Positions 1 through 8,919 of a DNA stretch of 64,000 nt are shown here, piece by piece. How positions within the stretch are numbered: the first letter of the stretch is position 1; every line of letters begins with the position of its first letter. A program made the position numbers and the translations under genes. Source of the stretch: Litorimonas haliclonae (GTDB lineage: Bacteria; Pseudomonadota; Alphaproteobacteria; Caulobacterales; Maricaulaceae); assembly GCF_965138505.1 (NCBI RefSeq), contig NZ_CBCSCO010000001.1, positions 620,001-684,000 of the forward strand. Direction: 5' to 3'. A model generated the notes under the pieces. The model had not been told where the DNA came from. It worked only from the letters and a program-made list of their open reading frames with translations, and did not search any database.

Positions 1-253
1 GTGTCGCACAGGCGCCGCAAACCCCTTTGGAAAAGGGTATACGGAGACATCCCAATGTACCCTGATAAGGCCCAACAACAAGTTCGTTTTCCTTAAGCGG
101 GTCGACTTCGTAAAACCCGGTCCAAAAGAAATAGTCAAATTTCTGAGCCAACAGGCATGAGGCCGTGGCGTAACGCGCCGTCATAGACGTTTCGCCCTCA
201 ATCACGGCTTGGATTTCTTCGAGGGTCTCTTGATATTTTTGAGCTTTCGTCAT
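1..253 (-). CDS. Free methionine-R-sulfoxide reductase (GAF domain), partial
   Basis: This is the N-terminal 84 residues of a GAF-domain protein that runs off the left edge. It begins MTKAQKYQETLEEIQ and contains VGPYQGTLGCLRIPF followed by KGVCG. That block matches the active-site region of free methionine-R-sulfoxide reductase (fRMsr, YebR/MsrC type), which reduces free Met-R-sulfoxide in the cytoplasm using conserved cysteines; two of these are visible here (GCLRIP and GVCG). The ATG at 253 is the only good start. It lies 44 bp downstream of the oxidoreductase stop on the same strand, so the two may be co-transcribed as an oxidative-damage pair. The family call is fairly secure from the motif, although the third cysteine lies outside the window. 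Confidence 0.8.
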   Translation of the reverse strand, partial: MTKAQKYQETLEEIQAVIEGETSMTARYATASCLLAQKFDYFFWTGFYEVDPLKENELVVGPYQGTLGCLRIPFSKGVCGACAT

Positions 254-297
254 GAGCGGGCAGATAAGGCTTAGTCAGCCGACTTGCAAGATGCGCC

Positions 298-1290
298 TCA
301 CCTCTTTTGAAGAATATAATCCGCAACAGCAAAGCCTGACATCGCCGCGCCCTCAACCCGTCCGCCTTGGCACCAGTCACCAATGGCAAAAAGATTTTTA
401 TGCGGGTCACTGAGAAACGGTTGTTCAGGCGAGGTTTCGACACTCGCATAGAGCCAACGGTGCAGGCTGATATGCTCTGGCTGGGTCAAATCAAGCCGGG
501 TCAAAGCCGCTGTAATTTCCATCATTATTGCACGTACGTCCTCCGGATTTGTCTTAGCATGCGCATTAGACCATTCCGGTGCGGCGTGAACCACCAATGT
601 CCCTAAATTATTGGCCCGGCCCGGCTTCGCACTATTGATCGCTAACCAGGCCACCGGCAAATCGCTTACCCGCAAGCTCTCCCAGCCGAGATCAATAGGG
701 CTTTTTAGTCCAACCATCAGGGCGAAGCAGGCGTTCATCTTGGCCGAAGCCAGCAGCTCTCGATCTTTGAAATTTTCAGGAAGTAACTTAACAGCCTGTT
801 CAGGCGGCGCCGTACAAATGACCATATCAAAGCCGCTTCGGTCCTGACCTGCCCCGCCGTCTGAATCCTCAAAGCCGACCGTCCAGAGGCCGTTTTGATC
901 GCGATTGAGCGACGATACTCTATGAAGTTTTATGATATCTAGCCCCTTGGCCAGATGTTTGGCAAAGCTGTTCATTCGCGGCGCACCAACCCATCGCTCC
1001 CCTCCGGTATCGGTGGTGAGTAGCCCTTTTTTTAAATAGAGGGCCCGCCCGTCCCATCGGTCAACGGCGCGGTCTTTTTTCGCCTCGCTCAAAAGTTCAC
1101 GAAACCTGTCTTGCGTGGCTGTGAAATATTGCGCGCCGTGATCATACTCAAACGGACCGTTATAGCGGGTGGATAGACGTCCGCCGACGCCGCGCGACTT
1201 TTCGAAAAGGGTCACGCTCAGTCCGGCATTGGTCAGTTCTTTCGCAGCGCACAAGCCGGAAACGCCGGCGCCAATTATTGCAACTCTCAT
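298..1290 (-). CDS. Renalase-like NAD(P)/FAD-dependent oxidoreductase
   Basis: This 330-residue soluble flavoprotein begins with a classic Rossmann dinucleotide-binding motif (VAIIGAGVSGL at residues 3-13), an acidic residue ending beta-2 (LFEKS) and the GGRLSTR motif typical of the amine-oxidase/renalase superfamily. A second FAD-contact motif is near the C-terminus (LFAIGDWCQGGRVEGA). The DHGAQYFTA stretch is characteristic of bacterial renalase-like proteins, some of which oxidise isomeric forms of NAD(P)H; the actual substrate cannot be told from sequence. There is no signal peptide or membrane segment. It lies upstream of the methionine sulfoxide reductase gene on the same strand and is divergent from gap. 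Confidence 0.8.
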   Translation of the reverse strand: MRVAIIGAGVSGLCAAKELTNAGLSVTLFEKSRGVGGRLSTRYNGPFEYDHGAQYFTATQDRFRELLSEAKKDRAVDRWDGRALYLKKGLLTTDTGGERWVGAPRMNSFAKHLAKGLDIIKLHRVSSLNRDQNGLWTVGFEDSDGGAGQDRSGFDMVICTAPPEQAVKLLPENFKDRELLASAKMNACFALMVGLKSPIDLGWESLRVSDLPVAWLAINSAKPGRANNLGTLVVHAAPEWSNAHAKTNPEDVRAIMMEITAALTRLDLTQPEHISLHRWLYASVETSPEQPFLSDPHKNLFAIGDWCQGGRVEGAAMSGFAVADYILQKR

Positions 1291-1442
1291 TTTGAGCCTC
1301 TTATAAATTCAGTCTTGTCAGATTTTTCATTGTCTACCAGTTGATACGGAGTAGGGCTTAAAATGGGCAAATAAATAGCATTGGTTAGTCCAGTAACACT
1401 AATTTACATTCTTTAATTTTCTCAACGCCCCGAAACACGAGA

Positions 1443-1472
1443 TTGGCCTTGACTTAAATGACGTCGTATAGT
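1443..1472 (+). promoter_or_regulatory. Possible sigma-70 promoter for gap
   Basis: A TTGGCC element (1443-1448) and TATAGT (1467-1472) are separated by 18 bp, upstream of gap. The match to consensus is moderate. The 306-bp gap between the oxidoreductase and gap (1291-1596) holds no gene; it contains this promoter, the palindrome at 1513-1526 and an imperfect hairpin at 1544-1577. Confidence 0.35.
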
Positions 1473-1512
1473 GGAACAAAATGCAGTTTCGGACATAAAT
1501 TTCCGTAATGAA

Positions 1513-1526
1513 TGACAGCGCTGTCA
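1513..1526. promoter_or_regulatory. Perfect 14-bp palindrome, LacI-family-type operator upstream of gap
   Basis: TGACAGCGCTGTCA is a perfect inverted repeat with a central CG, the form typical of operators bound by LacI-family sugar regulators. It closely resembles the NagR-type box described in Xanthomonas (AATGACARCGYTGTCATT). It lies about 40 bp downstream of the proposed -10 element and 70 bp before the gap start codon, a position where a bound repressor would block elongation. The binding protein is not in this window. Confidence 0.6.
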
Positions 1527-1596
1527 AGATAATATATTGCGTGTAAAAACGATTCTAAAAATTTAATCGCGTTTTTAGCTTTTAAAAGGAAATAGT

Positions 1597-2607
1597 ATGA
1601 CCACTCGCCTCGCCATTAATGGATTTGGACGCATTGGCCGCAACGTGCTGCGCGCCCTTTATGAGCAAGGCCGGGATGACCTCCAAGTCGGTGCGATTAA
1701 CGATCTGTCGTCTACGGATAATTTGGCCCATCTTCTGAAATACGACTCCGTTCATGGGCGGTTCCCCGGCACAATCAAAGCCACGGAAAATAGTTTGGAT
1801 ATTGGTCAGGGGCCTATTCAAGTCACGTCCGTGCGCAATCTGGAAGACCAAAACTGGGCGGATAATCAAGTCGATATCGTTTTGGAATGTACCGGAATTT
1901 TCACGGCCCGCGACGCAGCGGCAAAGCATCTCGACGCCGGCGCGAAGCGTGTGCTTATCTCCGCCCCCGGAGCCAATGCTGACAAGACGATTGTTTACGG
2001 CGTTAATCACGGCACTCTGACCAAAGACGATCTGGTAGTTTCAAACGGGTCCTGCACCACCAATGCGCTCGCGCCTCTGGCAAAAGTTCTCAATGACTCA
2101 TTCGGAATTGAATCGGGGTTCATGACCACTGTTCATTCCTATACGGGTGATCAGCCTACGCTCGACACCATTCATCGCAAAGATTTCAACCGGGGCCGCG
2201 CCGCCGCGCTTTCCATGATTCCAACCTCGACCGGAGCCGCCAAAGCCATCGGTCTCGTTATGCCGGAACTGAAAGGTAAGCTCGATGGCAAAGCTATACG
2301 CGTTCCCACCCCGAATGTGTCCGTTGTGGATCTGGTGGTAAACACCACCAAATCCGCTTCGGTCGAGGACGTCAATGCAGCCTTCACCGAGGCCGCCAAT
2401 GGCCCGTTGAAAGGCATTTTACAAGTGATTGAGGATCAGACCGTCTCGATCGATTTCAACCACGACCCGCACTCTTCCAGCTTCCTGACTGGCGAAACCG
2501 TCGTCATGCATGAAAAGATGATCCGTGTCCTCAGCTGGTATGACAATGAATGGGGATTCTCCAACCGTATGCTTGATACCGCTGCGGAAATAGCGAAATT
2601 TTTATAA
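1597..2607 (+). CDS. gap: Type I glyceraldehyde-3-phosphate dehydrogenase
   Basis: This 336-residue cytoplasmic enzyme oxidises glyceraldehyde 3-phosphate to 1,3-bisphosphoglycerate with NAD in central glycolysis/gluconeogenesis. It shows the N-terminal Rossmann motif INGFGRIGRN, the catalytic block SNGSCTTN with Cys153, the catalytic His180 in TTVHSYTGDQ, and the C-terminal SWYDNEWGFSNRM motif. Its length matches the GapA family. A strong ribosome-binding site (AAAAGGAAA) precedes the ATG. Unlike many alphaproteobacterial loci, pgk and fba are not adjacent; instead a PEP-carboxylase-like gene follows immediately in the same frame and strand. A palindrome in the upstream region suggests carbon-source control. 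Confidence 0.97.
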   Translation: MTTRLAINGFGRIGRNVLRALYEQGRDDLQVGAINDLSSTDNLAHLLKYDSVHGRFPGTIKATENSLDIGQGPIQVTSVRNLEDQNWADNQVDIVLECTGIFTARDAAAKHLDAGAKRVLISAPGANADKTIVYGVNHGTLTKDDLVVSNGSCTTNALAPLAKVLNDSFGIESGFMTTVHSYTGDQPTLDTIHRKDFNRGRAAALSMIPTSTGAAKAIGLVMPELKGKLDGKAIRVPTPNVSVVDLVVNTTKSASVEDVNAAFTEAANGPLKGILQVIEDQTVSIDFNHDPHSSSFLTGETVVMHEKMIRVLSWYDNEWGFSNRMLDTAAEIAKFL

Positions 2608-2691
2608 GGTACTAAGATCATTACACGCGCAATAAAATCCGACGAACTTCTAAAGCGGCTACAAGAACGGCTCGCCGAACACAAACAAGAC

Positions 2692-5457
2692 ATGAATGAG
2701 GATCCGCAGGCGAATGCTGTGAAGGTCCTTGCCTATGACATCTCCAAAGATGTCGAAGAGCGTAGAATTGCCTTTCGGCATATTGAAGAACTGGTCAAAC
2801 AACTCTCGGATAGAGGCGCCATAGAGCGTATTCGACGCCTTCGACGCCGCTCAGGACTGGATCAAATCGATGCCTTGGAAGCGGCCGTTTCGGATATTGC
2901 CAAAGCGCAAGCTGCGAATGGCTGGGAGAGCTTCAAACTCTGGGCCGAAAAACCCGGCTTGGGTATTGTGTTGACCGCTCATCCTACTTTCTCGCTTTCC
3001 CGCGATATCCGGAATTGCCTTGGCGCCCTCGCCTCCAAAGAGGACGGTGAATTTGACGAGGAAGCGGAAGAGTTAAAGTCTTACCCCTATCTTCCGAAAC
3101 GCGCCCCGACGCTGACTGAGGAGCATGAAGATACACAAGCGACTTTAGAGCGCATTCAGGGCTCCCTGAACCGAATTAATCGTAAAGTCCTTGATATTGC
3201 CCGCGAAAGCTTTCCCGACAGCTGGCAAGACCTGACCCCGCATTTGGCAGATGCCTATAGCTGGGTTGGATATGACATTGATGGGCGCACGGATATTTCA
3301 TGGGGAGATGCCTTGCGTCTTCGCCTTTCGGAAAAACATACCCAGCTCGGGCGTTATCTGAAAATGGCGCAGGACCTTCAATCCAAAGGCAAACTCGAAG
3401 CCAAAAGTGAAGCCGCTCTTGAAACGCTTATCGACAAGTTGTCGGATGCGCAGTCCAGCGCCAAGCGCGATCTGGCCCTGTTTGAAAAAGATATCACCCA
3501 GCCGGAAAATCTGGTGGCTGCGGCGAATAATCTGACCCGCAGTTCCAACCGCCGATTTACAAATCTTGATCTGGCAATTGAGTTAATCGACAAAGCCATT
3601 GCCGGAGCAGATGAGGATTTGGCGTCCAGCCTTATCATTCTGCGGGCCCAAATGGTCGCCTTTGGATTAGGAACCGCGCGGATACATTTCCGATTGAATG
3701 CACGCCACGTTATTTCGGCGATCCGGCCTATTTTTGGGATGGATCAACAATCATCCGATAATAGGACTTTGCTCAATAAAGCGACTAAGCTGACAAAAGC
3801 TGTCAAAGCCCAACCCGTTAATTTCGCCTCGCTGGCTCTCGAGAAAAGCACCGCCCATGAGAAGATGATTCTCTCGGCGCAAATGCACAAATATATTGAT
3901 GACAAGACGCCTATCCGCTTGTTGATCGCGGAAACGGAAGACAGTCTCGTCCCGCTAGGCGTATTATATCTGGCACGTCTCTACGGTCTGGAAAATCACC
4001 TTGATATCTCTCCGCTTTTTGAAACGGCGGATGCGCTCAATAATGGCGGGCGGATAATCGGCAAGATGCTGAGCAATCCGGTTTACAAAGACTATGTGAA
4101 ATCTCGCGGCGTTTTTGCAATCCAAACGGGCTTTTCAGATGCCGGGCGGTTCATGGGACAAATTCCTGCGACCCTCGCAATTGAGCGGCTTCACTCCCAT
4201 TTTGCCCACCAGATGGCGAAAAATGAAATGAAAGACGTTACGGCGCTCGTCTTTAACACTCACGGCGAAGGTCTTGGACGGGGCGGACATCCGGGAAATA
4301 TTCAAGAACGGGTTGATTATGCCATGAGCCCTTGGGCCGTGCGCCAGTTTGAAAAACGCGACATCCATTTATGTCATGAAGTAAGTTTTCAAGGCGGAGA
4401 CGGATTCCTCTGGTACCAGACTCCTTCGCTCTCTGATGCAACCGCTCAGTCTCTCGTGGCAGCGCGTTACGCCGATCGGAGCGAAGCCGAGGACGACAGC
4501 TTCTATACCGAAAATGATTTTTCTTGGGATGTGTTTCGAACCATTGGATCAGAACAGGACAGTCTTTACCGCGACCCGAACTACATAACAATTCTTGGCG
4601 GATTTGGTCAGAACCTCCTCATCCCGACAGGCTCTCGCGCCGTTAAACGGGCCGCCCCAGGCAGCGGAGCAGATATGTTCAATCCGCGCCAATTACGCGC
4701 CATCCCGCATAATGCCATTTTGCAGCAATTTGGAGCGCCGGCGAATATTATTTTCGGCATTGGCCGGGCCGCCGCAATTGACAGCGAGAAATTTGAGAAC
4801 CTGCTGGAAACCTCCGCGAGAGCGCGGTCTATTTTCGGGCTTGCTGCCACATCCATGAGCCGCACCCAGCTTTCTGCGCTCACGGCCTATGGCCGCCTAT
4901 TCGATCCAGGCTTCTGGATCAGCCGCGCGCTTTCCGGCAATGAGCCTATTCTGGCAGACCGGTCTTTGATTGTGGCGGAAACGCTTAGCCAATCTGCGTG
5001 GCGCTCGCAAATAATGGACTTGGCCAACCGCCTTCGCATGGATCAATTTAATGCTTTGGCGACCCTAGGGAAAAGCGATCTAACCTGCACGGATTGCGAT
5101 CCGGAAACACTCAAAATATTGCATGCGCTGCGCTTAGCTGTCGTCATGAAAATGATGATTATCGCGACGGATTTGCCCGCCATCGGAGATGACAATACGT
5201 CTCAAATGAATGTGTTACAGAGGCTGCAAACCTTCCAGATTGATTCCATTCTGGAAGACCTACGCCAGCGTTATCCTGAAAAACGAGACGCGCTGAGCTG
5301 GACCGAAGATCTGGTTGAGAAGTCAGGCGTCAAAGTCGGCGGCTCCGGCGGCTATCCGCATATCTCGGAAACAATTATCGGACCGCTTCAAAGAGCGTCC
5401 GAATTGGTGCGCCAGATTACGATTGCGATCACGCACCATTATGACGCCTACGGTTAG
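2692..5457 (+). CDS. Divergent phosphoenolpyruvate carboxylase-like protein
   Basis: This is a 921-residue protein (from the ATG) with the overall length and several landmarks of PEP carboxylase, which converts PEP and bicarbonate to oxaloacetate. Visible are VLTAHPT with His97, THGEGLGRGG near residue 524, and GSRAVKR followed by LRAIP. However, the usual acidic residue after TAHPT is Phe, the loop FHGRGGxxGRGG is shortened so that one normally invariant Arg is Glu, and the C-terminus lacks the RNTG ending that contributes to the active site. Catalytic activity is therefore uncertain. It follows gap by 84 bp. The reading frame is open all the way back to the gap stop codon, and a helical, charged peptide could be encoded there, so the true start may be an ATT/ATC near 2617-2620. 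Confidence 0.7.
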   Translation: MNEDPQANAVKVLAYDISKDVEERRIAFRHIEELVKQLSDRGAIERIRRLRRRSGLDQIDALEAAVSDIAKAQAANGWESFKLWAEKPGLGIVLTAHPTFSLSRDIRNCLGALASKEDGEFDEEAEELKSYPYLPKRAPTLTEEHEDTQATLERIQGSLNRINRKVLDIARESFPDSWQDLTPHLADAYSWVGYDIDGRTDISWGDALRLRLSEKHTQLGRYLKMAQDLQSKGKLEAKSEAALETLIDKLSDAQSSAKRDLALFEKDITQPENLVAAANNLTRSSNRRFTNLDLAIELIDKAIAGADEDLASSLIILRAQMVAFGLGTARIHFRLNARHVISAIRPIFGMDQQSSDNRTLLNKATKLTKAVKAQPVNFASLALEKSTAHEKMILSAQMHKYIDDKTPIRLLIAETEDSLVPLGVLYLARLYGLENHLDISPLFETADALNNGGRIIGKMLSNPVYKDYVKSRGVFAIQTGFSDAGRFMGQIPATLAIERLHSHFAHQMAKNEMKDVTALVFNTHGEGLGRGGHPGNIQERVDYAMSPWAVRQFEKRDIHLCHEVSFQGGDGFLWYQTPSLSDATAQSLVAARYADRSEAEDDSFYTENDFSWDVFRTIGSEQDSLYRDPNYITILGGFGQNLLIPTGSRAVKRAAPGSGADMFNPRQLRAIPHNAILQQFGAPANIIFGIGRAAAIDSEKFENLLETSARARSIFGLAATSMSRTQLSALTAYGRLFDPGFWISRALSGNEPILADRSLIVAETLSQSAWRSQIMDLANRLRMDQFNALATLGKSDLTCTDCDPETLKILHALRLAVVMKMMIIATDLPAIGDDNTSQMNVLQRLQTFQIDSILEDLRQRYPEKRDALSWTEDLVEKSGVKVGGSGGYPHISETIIGPLQRASELVRQITIAITHHYDAYG

Positions 5458-5565
5458 AGCTCGACCACGGGGCAAGCTTTTATAAAATGCGCCTCTCCGA
5501 GCGTTTGATTTGCTCGGACAAGCGTGGCAGATATTCGAAGGTCTGAAGCTTTATAAAGGCCTTTT

Positions 5566-7407
5566 ATGTCTGTTTCCCGTCGTACCCTTCTTCAAACCTC
5601 TGCAGCGGCCGCCGCAACATCCGCCCTCGCCTTTACCGGATGCGCCACGCAATCCACCGGAACGGCGCCGCAGTCCGATATGGATTTGATGGATCAAGCG
5701 ACAGATCTTATTCTGAATGCCTACCCCGAGACAGCTTCGAGCGCCGGAATTGATACGGGTAAATATCGTTATCTTAAATCTCAATTGACTGACAGGTCGC
5801 CCGCCGGACAAGCGGCGATTGAAAGTGATGTGCGGGCTATGCTCGCCAAATTAAATCAGGTTGATACGGCGGCATTGCCAGAGGATGAAGCGCTGACATT
5901 TGATGTGGTTCGATCCGTATTTGAGACGACGGCAGAAGGATTTGATCTGCCTTACGGCGATGTCGCCTTGCTGAATTCAAACTGGTCTTATCGAAACAGT
6001 CCCTATGTCGTCGCCCAAAATACCGGGGCCTTTGTTGAAATTCCCAGCTTTTTAGATTCGTCTCACGCCATAGAAGAACATTCTGACGCGGATAGTTATC
6101 TCTTGCGGATGGAAGCGTATGCCCAGCAACTGGACGGAGAGACGGCTCGCGTTCGGGAGAACGGGGAGAAAGGCGTAATCCTGCCAGACTTCCTGATGGA
6201 AAAGACACTTGGACAATTAAGAGACACGGATGCTAAACCCGCCAAAGACTGGAGTATTGTCAAAACGCTTGCGACGAAAACCGCAGAATTCGGCACGCCC
6301 TTCGGGGAAAGAGCGGCGCTTTTGGCAGAGCAAAAAATCCGTCCCGCTATCAAACGCCAAATTGCGGCTCTGGAAAACCTTGCCCCGCGTGCAACGTCCA
6401 ATGCGGGCGTTTGGGCTCTGCCGGACGGTGACGCCTATTATGATTGGGCTCTGAAAGCCAGTACGACAACAAATATGTCCCCGGAAGAAGTCCACCAAAT
6501 GGGGCTGGACGAGCTTAAAGAACTTCACGCTCAAATGGATCCCATTCTTCGTTCAGCGGGTTACACCACCGGGTCAGTCGGCGAGAGAATGACGGCTTTG
6601 TCCAAAGACCCACGTTACCAATTCTCTGAAGGCGATAAGGGTCGGGCCGAGATCATGGCCTTCATTGAAGAGACCCTCACGGATATTCGCGGGCGAATGC
6701 CGGAAGCGTTCGAAACCCTCGTTCCGGGCTTTCTCGAGGTCACGCGAATTGCCCCCGAAGTCGAAGCGGGCGCCCCGGGCGCATATGGCGGTGCGGGGTC
6801 AATCGACGGCAAGAAACCCGGGCATTTCTGGATTAACCTTCGGACCACAGATCTGCACAGCAAATTCAGCCTACCCGATTTGACCTATCACGAAGCCATT
6901 CCTGGCCATGTCTGGCAGGGCGAATATACATTCAAACAGCCGCTCATCCGGTCCCTCTTGGCGTTTAATGCCTACTCCGAAGGTTGGGCGCTTTACGCCG
7001 AACAAATTGCTGATGAGCTTGGCGTATATGACGACTTCCCGATTGGGCGCTTGGGTTATCTTCAATCGCTGGCCTTCCGGGCTTGCCGCCTGGTGGTCGA
7101 TACGGGACTTCATGCCAAGCGTTGGACGCGGGAAGAAGCCATCGATTGGTTTGTCACAAATAATGGGTCAAACCCCGAAGAAGTTCGGAGCGAAGTCGAT
7201 CGTTACTGCGCCTGGCCGGGACAAGCCTGCGGGTATAAGGTCGGACATAGCGCTATCGTCGGACTGCGTGCCAAGGCGAAAGCCGAATTGGGTGATAAGT
7301 TCGACTATAGACGCTTTAATGACGCCGTTGTTCTGGGCGGCAGTGTCCCGATGACCGTGCTCGGCGAAGTTATCGACAAGTATATTGAGCGGGAAAAACG
7401 CGCTTGA
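5566..7407 (+). CDS. DUF885 family metallopeptidase-like lipoprotein
   Basis: This 613-residue exported protein belongs to the DUF885 family, which is thought to contain zinc peptidases. The N-terminus carries a twin-arginine-like motif (SRRTLLQ) and a hydrophobic stretch ending in a lipobox (LAFTGC), so it is probably a Tat- or Sec-exported lipoprotein. The hallmark YHEAIPGH motif is at residues 441-448, with a downstream EGWALYAEQ that would supply the third metal ligand. The length is usual for the family. It is preceded by 108 bp with no clear promoter and converges on the anti-sigma factor gene. The substrate is unknown; peptides or peptidoglycan fragments are possibilities. Confidence 0.85.
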   Translation: MSVSRRTLLQTSAAAAATSALAFTGCATQSTGTAPQSDMDLMDQATDLILNAYPETASSAGIDTGKYRYLKSQLTDRSPAGQAAIESDVRAMLAKLNQVDTAALPEDEALTFDVVRSVFETTAEGFDLPYGDVALLNSNWSYRNSPYVVAQNTGAFVEIPSFLDSSHAIEEHSDADSYLLRMEAYAQQLDGETARVRENGEKGVILPDFLMEKTLGQLRDTDAKPAKDWSIVKTLATKTAEFGTPFGERAALLAEQKIRPAIKRQIAALENLAPRATSNAGVWALPDGDAYYDWALKASTTTNMSPEEVHQMGLDELKELHAQMDPILRSAGYTTGSVGERMTALSKDPRYQFSEGDKGRAEIMAFIEETLTDIRGRMPEAFETLVPGFLEVTRIAPEVEAGAPGAYGGAGSIDGKKPGHFWINLRTTDLHSKFSLPDLTYHEAIPGHVWQGEYTFKQPLIRSLLAFNAYSEGWALYAEQIADELGVYDDFPIGRLGYLQSLAFRACRLVVDTGLHAKRWTREEAIDWFVTNNGSNPEEVRSEVDRYCAWPGQACGYKVGHSAIVGLRAKAKAELGDKFDYRRFNDAVVLGGSVPMTVLGEVIDKYIEREKRA

Positions 7408-7420
7408 TTAAATACATGAA

Positions 7421-8086
7421 TTAAATCCCGACGACCTTCTGCACGATTTTCGGGATCCAGCTTTTCATTACCAGCGGACCTTCGGTCATCACAAGGCAGA
7501 TACAGTCGTCACCCTCATCAATATGGGGGGCGTGAGTGACTGTATCATCTTCGATATGGAGGTCGCCGCGGCGATAGGTTTTATCGCCGATACTATAGCT
7601 TCCGGTCAGGATCAGAGACCATTCTTCACCTTTATGCGAATGTTCAGGCATTTTCATGCCACCTTTAGCCTTTAAAAGGTAAAGCCTCTCGCCGTCCTCA
7701 TACCGGCGGTTGCCCAGAACATCATGTACGGCGACGCCCGGAACCATGGACCGCCATTTCATCTCTTGTAGGCCATGCCCTAAAACAGATCGCAGGGTTT
7801 TCGGAGCCAAGCCCTGCCCTATGGTCTGAGCCTCGTCACCGCTCTCGCCCTTGGGCAGATTAGCCACCACCCCTTCCAAAAATTCGGGAGACAAAGGCTT
7901 AGCGTCCGTTTGTTTTAAAAAGCTTGTCGCAATTTCTTCCTGAAAAGAAACCTCTTTGGCTACTTCTTCAGAAATTTCGCTTTGACAAGCCATTATTATA
8001 TGTTTGGCGGGGCTAAGATTCCCTAGGGCGTAATCCGTAATGTACGCCTCGGACGTCACGACATTATTGTCCAACTGCAAGCTCAT
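7421..8086 (-). CDS. ChrR-like cupin anti-sigma factor
   Basis: This 221-residue protein pairs with the ECF sigma factor whose gene it overlaps by 4 bp, so it should bind and inhibit that sigma factor. The C-terminal half is a cupin with the metal-ligand pattern HSHKGEE and a later His in VTHAPHID, as in Rhodobacter ChrR, which controls the singlet-oxygen response. The N-terminal anti-sigma domain is recognisable (YALGNLSP), but the His/Cys zinc ligands expected around the HxxxCxxC position are not there; only one Cys (MACQSE) is present nearby. It may therefore inhibit its sigma factor without N-terminal zinc. The terminator is not evident before the convergent DUF885 gene. Confidence 0.82.
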   Translation of the reverse strand: MSLQLDNNVVTSEAYITDYALGNLSPAKHIIMACQSEISEEVAKEVSFQEEIATSFLKQTDAKPLSPEFLEGVVANLPKGESGDEAQTIGQGLAPKTLRSVLGHGLQEMKWRSMVPGVAVHDVLGNRRYEDGERLYLLKAKGGMKMPEHSHKGEEWSLILTGSYSIGDKTYRRGDLHIEDDTVTHAPHIDEGDDCICLVMTEGPLVMKSWIPKIVQKVVGI

Positions 8087-8766
8087 CGCATATTTCCTAT
8101 CTGTCGAGCCATATTCGATTTTAAAACTTGAATAGCGCTTCGGATACGCGTTTTAACAGTACCTAGCGGAACACCGATTTCCGAGGCAATTTCTTTGTGC
8201 GTCTTAAATTCCATATAGGCCATACGGATCGCCGTCTGTTGTGGCTTAGACAAACGCGCAATTTGTCCTTTTAAAATGTCTGAATTTTCCTGTGACATGA
8301 AGTTATGTTCCGCCGACGGAACTTCATCATCTGCGATAATTTTCATGAGTTCAGGGTCACGAACATCCATGCGCCCATTTTTGCGTTTGTGATCTATCCA
8401 GCGATTGCGGGTCATTCTGTAAACCCAAGTTGCAAAACTGGCTTTTGACGGATCAAATTTATGGGCTTTCGTCCAAACCTTTATCATAATGTCCTGAACA
8501 ATATCCTCAGCCGTGCCGTCTCCAACGCCTCTGGCCATAAGCCAGCCTTTTAGCTTGGGGCCATAAACTTCGAAAAGGTCCGAAAGGGCTTTCGCGTCTT
8601 TTCTTTCGGCAATATTATGCAGCCACTGTGCATCCCGGCGCGCAGCGCTGATACTCTTTTTAGAAGCTGTCCGGCCATAATTCTGGCCGGGTCCGGGGAT
8701 GGGCATGTAAGTCTCTTCTGCCTTTGGTGGTTCCGAAGTCTTATCTTCCACAATCGACAAAGTCAT
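8083..8766 (-). CDS. ECF RNA polymerase sigma factor (RpoE/ECF11-like)
   Basis: This 227-residue sigma-70-family protein has region 2 (DIVQDIMIKVWTKAHKF, FATWVYRMTRNRWID) and region 4 with a helix-turn-helix (KEIASEIGVPLGTVKTRIRSA). An N-terminal extension of about 45 residues precedes region 2. The partner ChrR-like gene overlaps its end by four bases, the typical sigma/anti-sigma arrangement of ECF11, which directs responses to singlet oxygen and organic peroxides in Rhodobacter and Caulobacter. The ATG at 8766 is followed by a proline- and charge-rich leader; a later start at MPIPGPGQN is possible. I did not find the TGATCC-type autoregulatory -35 element in the 150 bp upstream. Confidence 0.9.
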   Translation of the reverse strand: MTLSIVEDKTSEPPKAEETYMPIPGPGQNYGRTASKKSISAARRDAQWLHNIAERKDAKALSDLFEVYGPKLKGWLMARGVGDGTAEDIVQDIMIKVWTKAHKFDPSKASFATWVYRMTRNRWIDHKRKNGRMDVRDPELMKIIADDEVPSAEHNFMSQENSDILKGQIARLSKPQQTAIRMAYMEFKTHKEIASEIGVPLGTVKTRIRSAIQVLKSNMARQIGNMR

Positions 8767-8919
8767 GACAAATCCAAGCTGACAAATTGAAATACTCTAT
8801 AAAACTTACGTGTAGCTAGAGGCCTTGGATGTTTCTTTTCTACTCTATTTCAAATTTTGTGACCTGTCCGCCGCATATAGCCACCTTGCCAAACCTCACA
8901 CTATGACCATATTGGGCCT

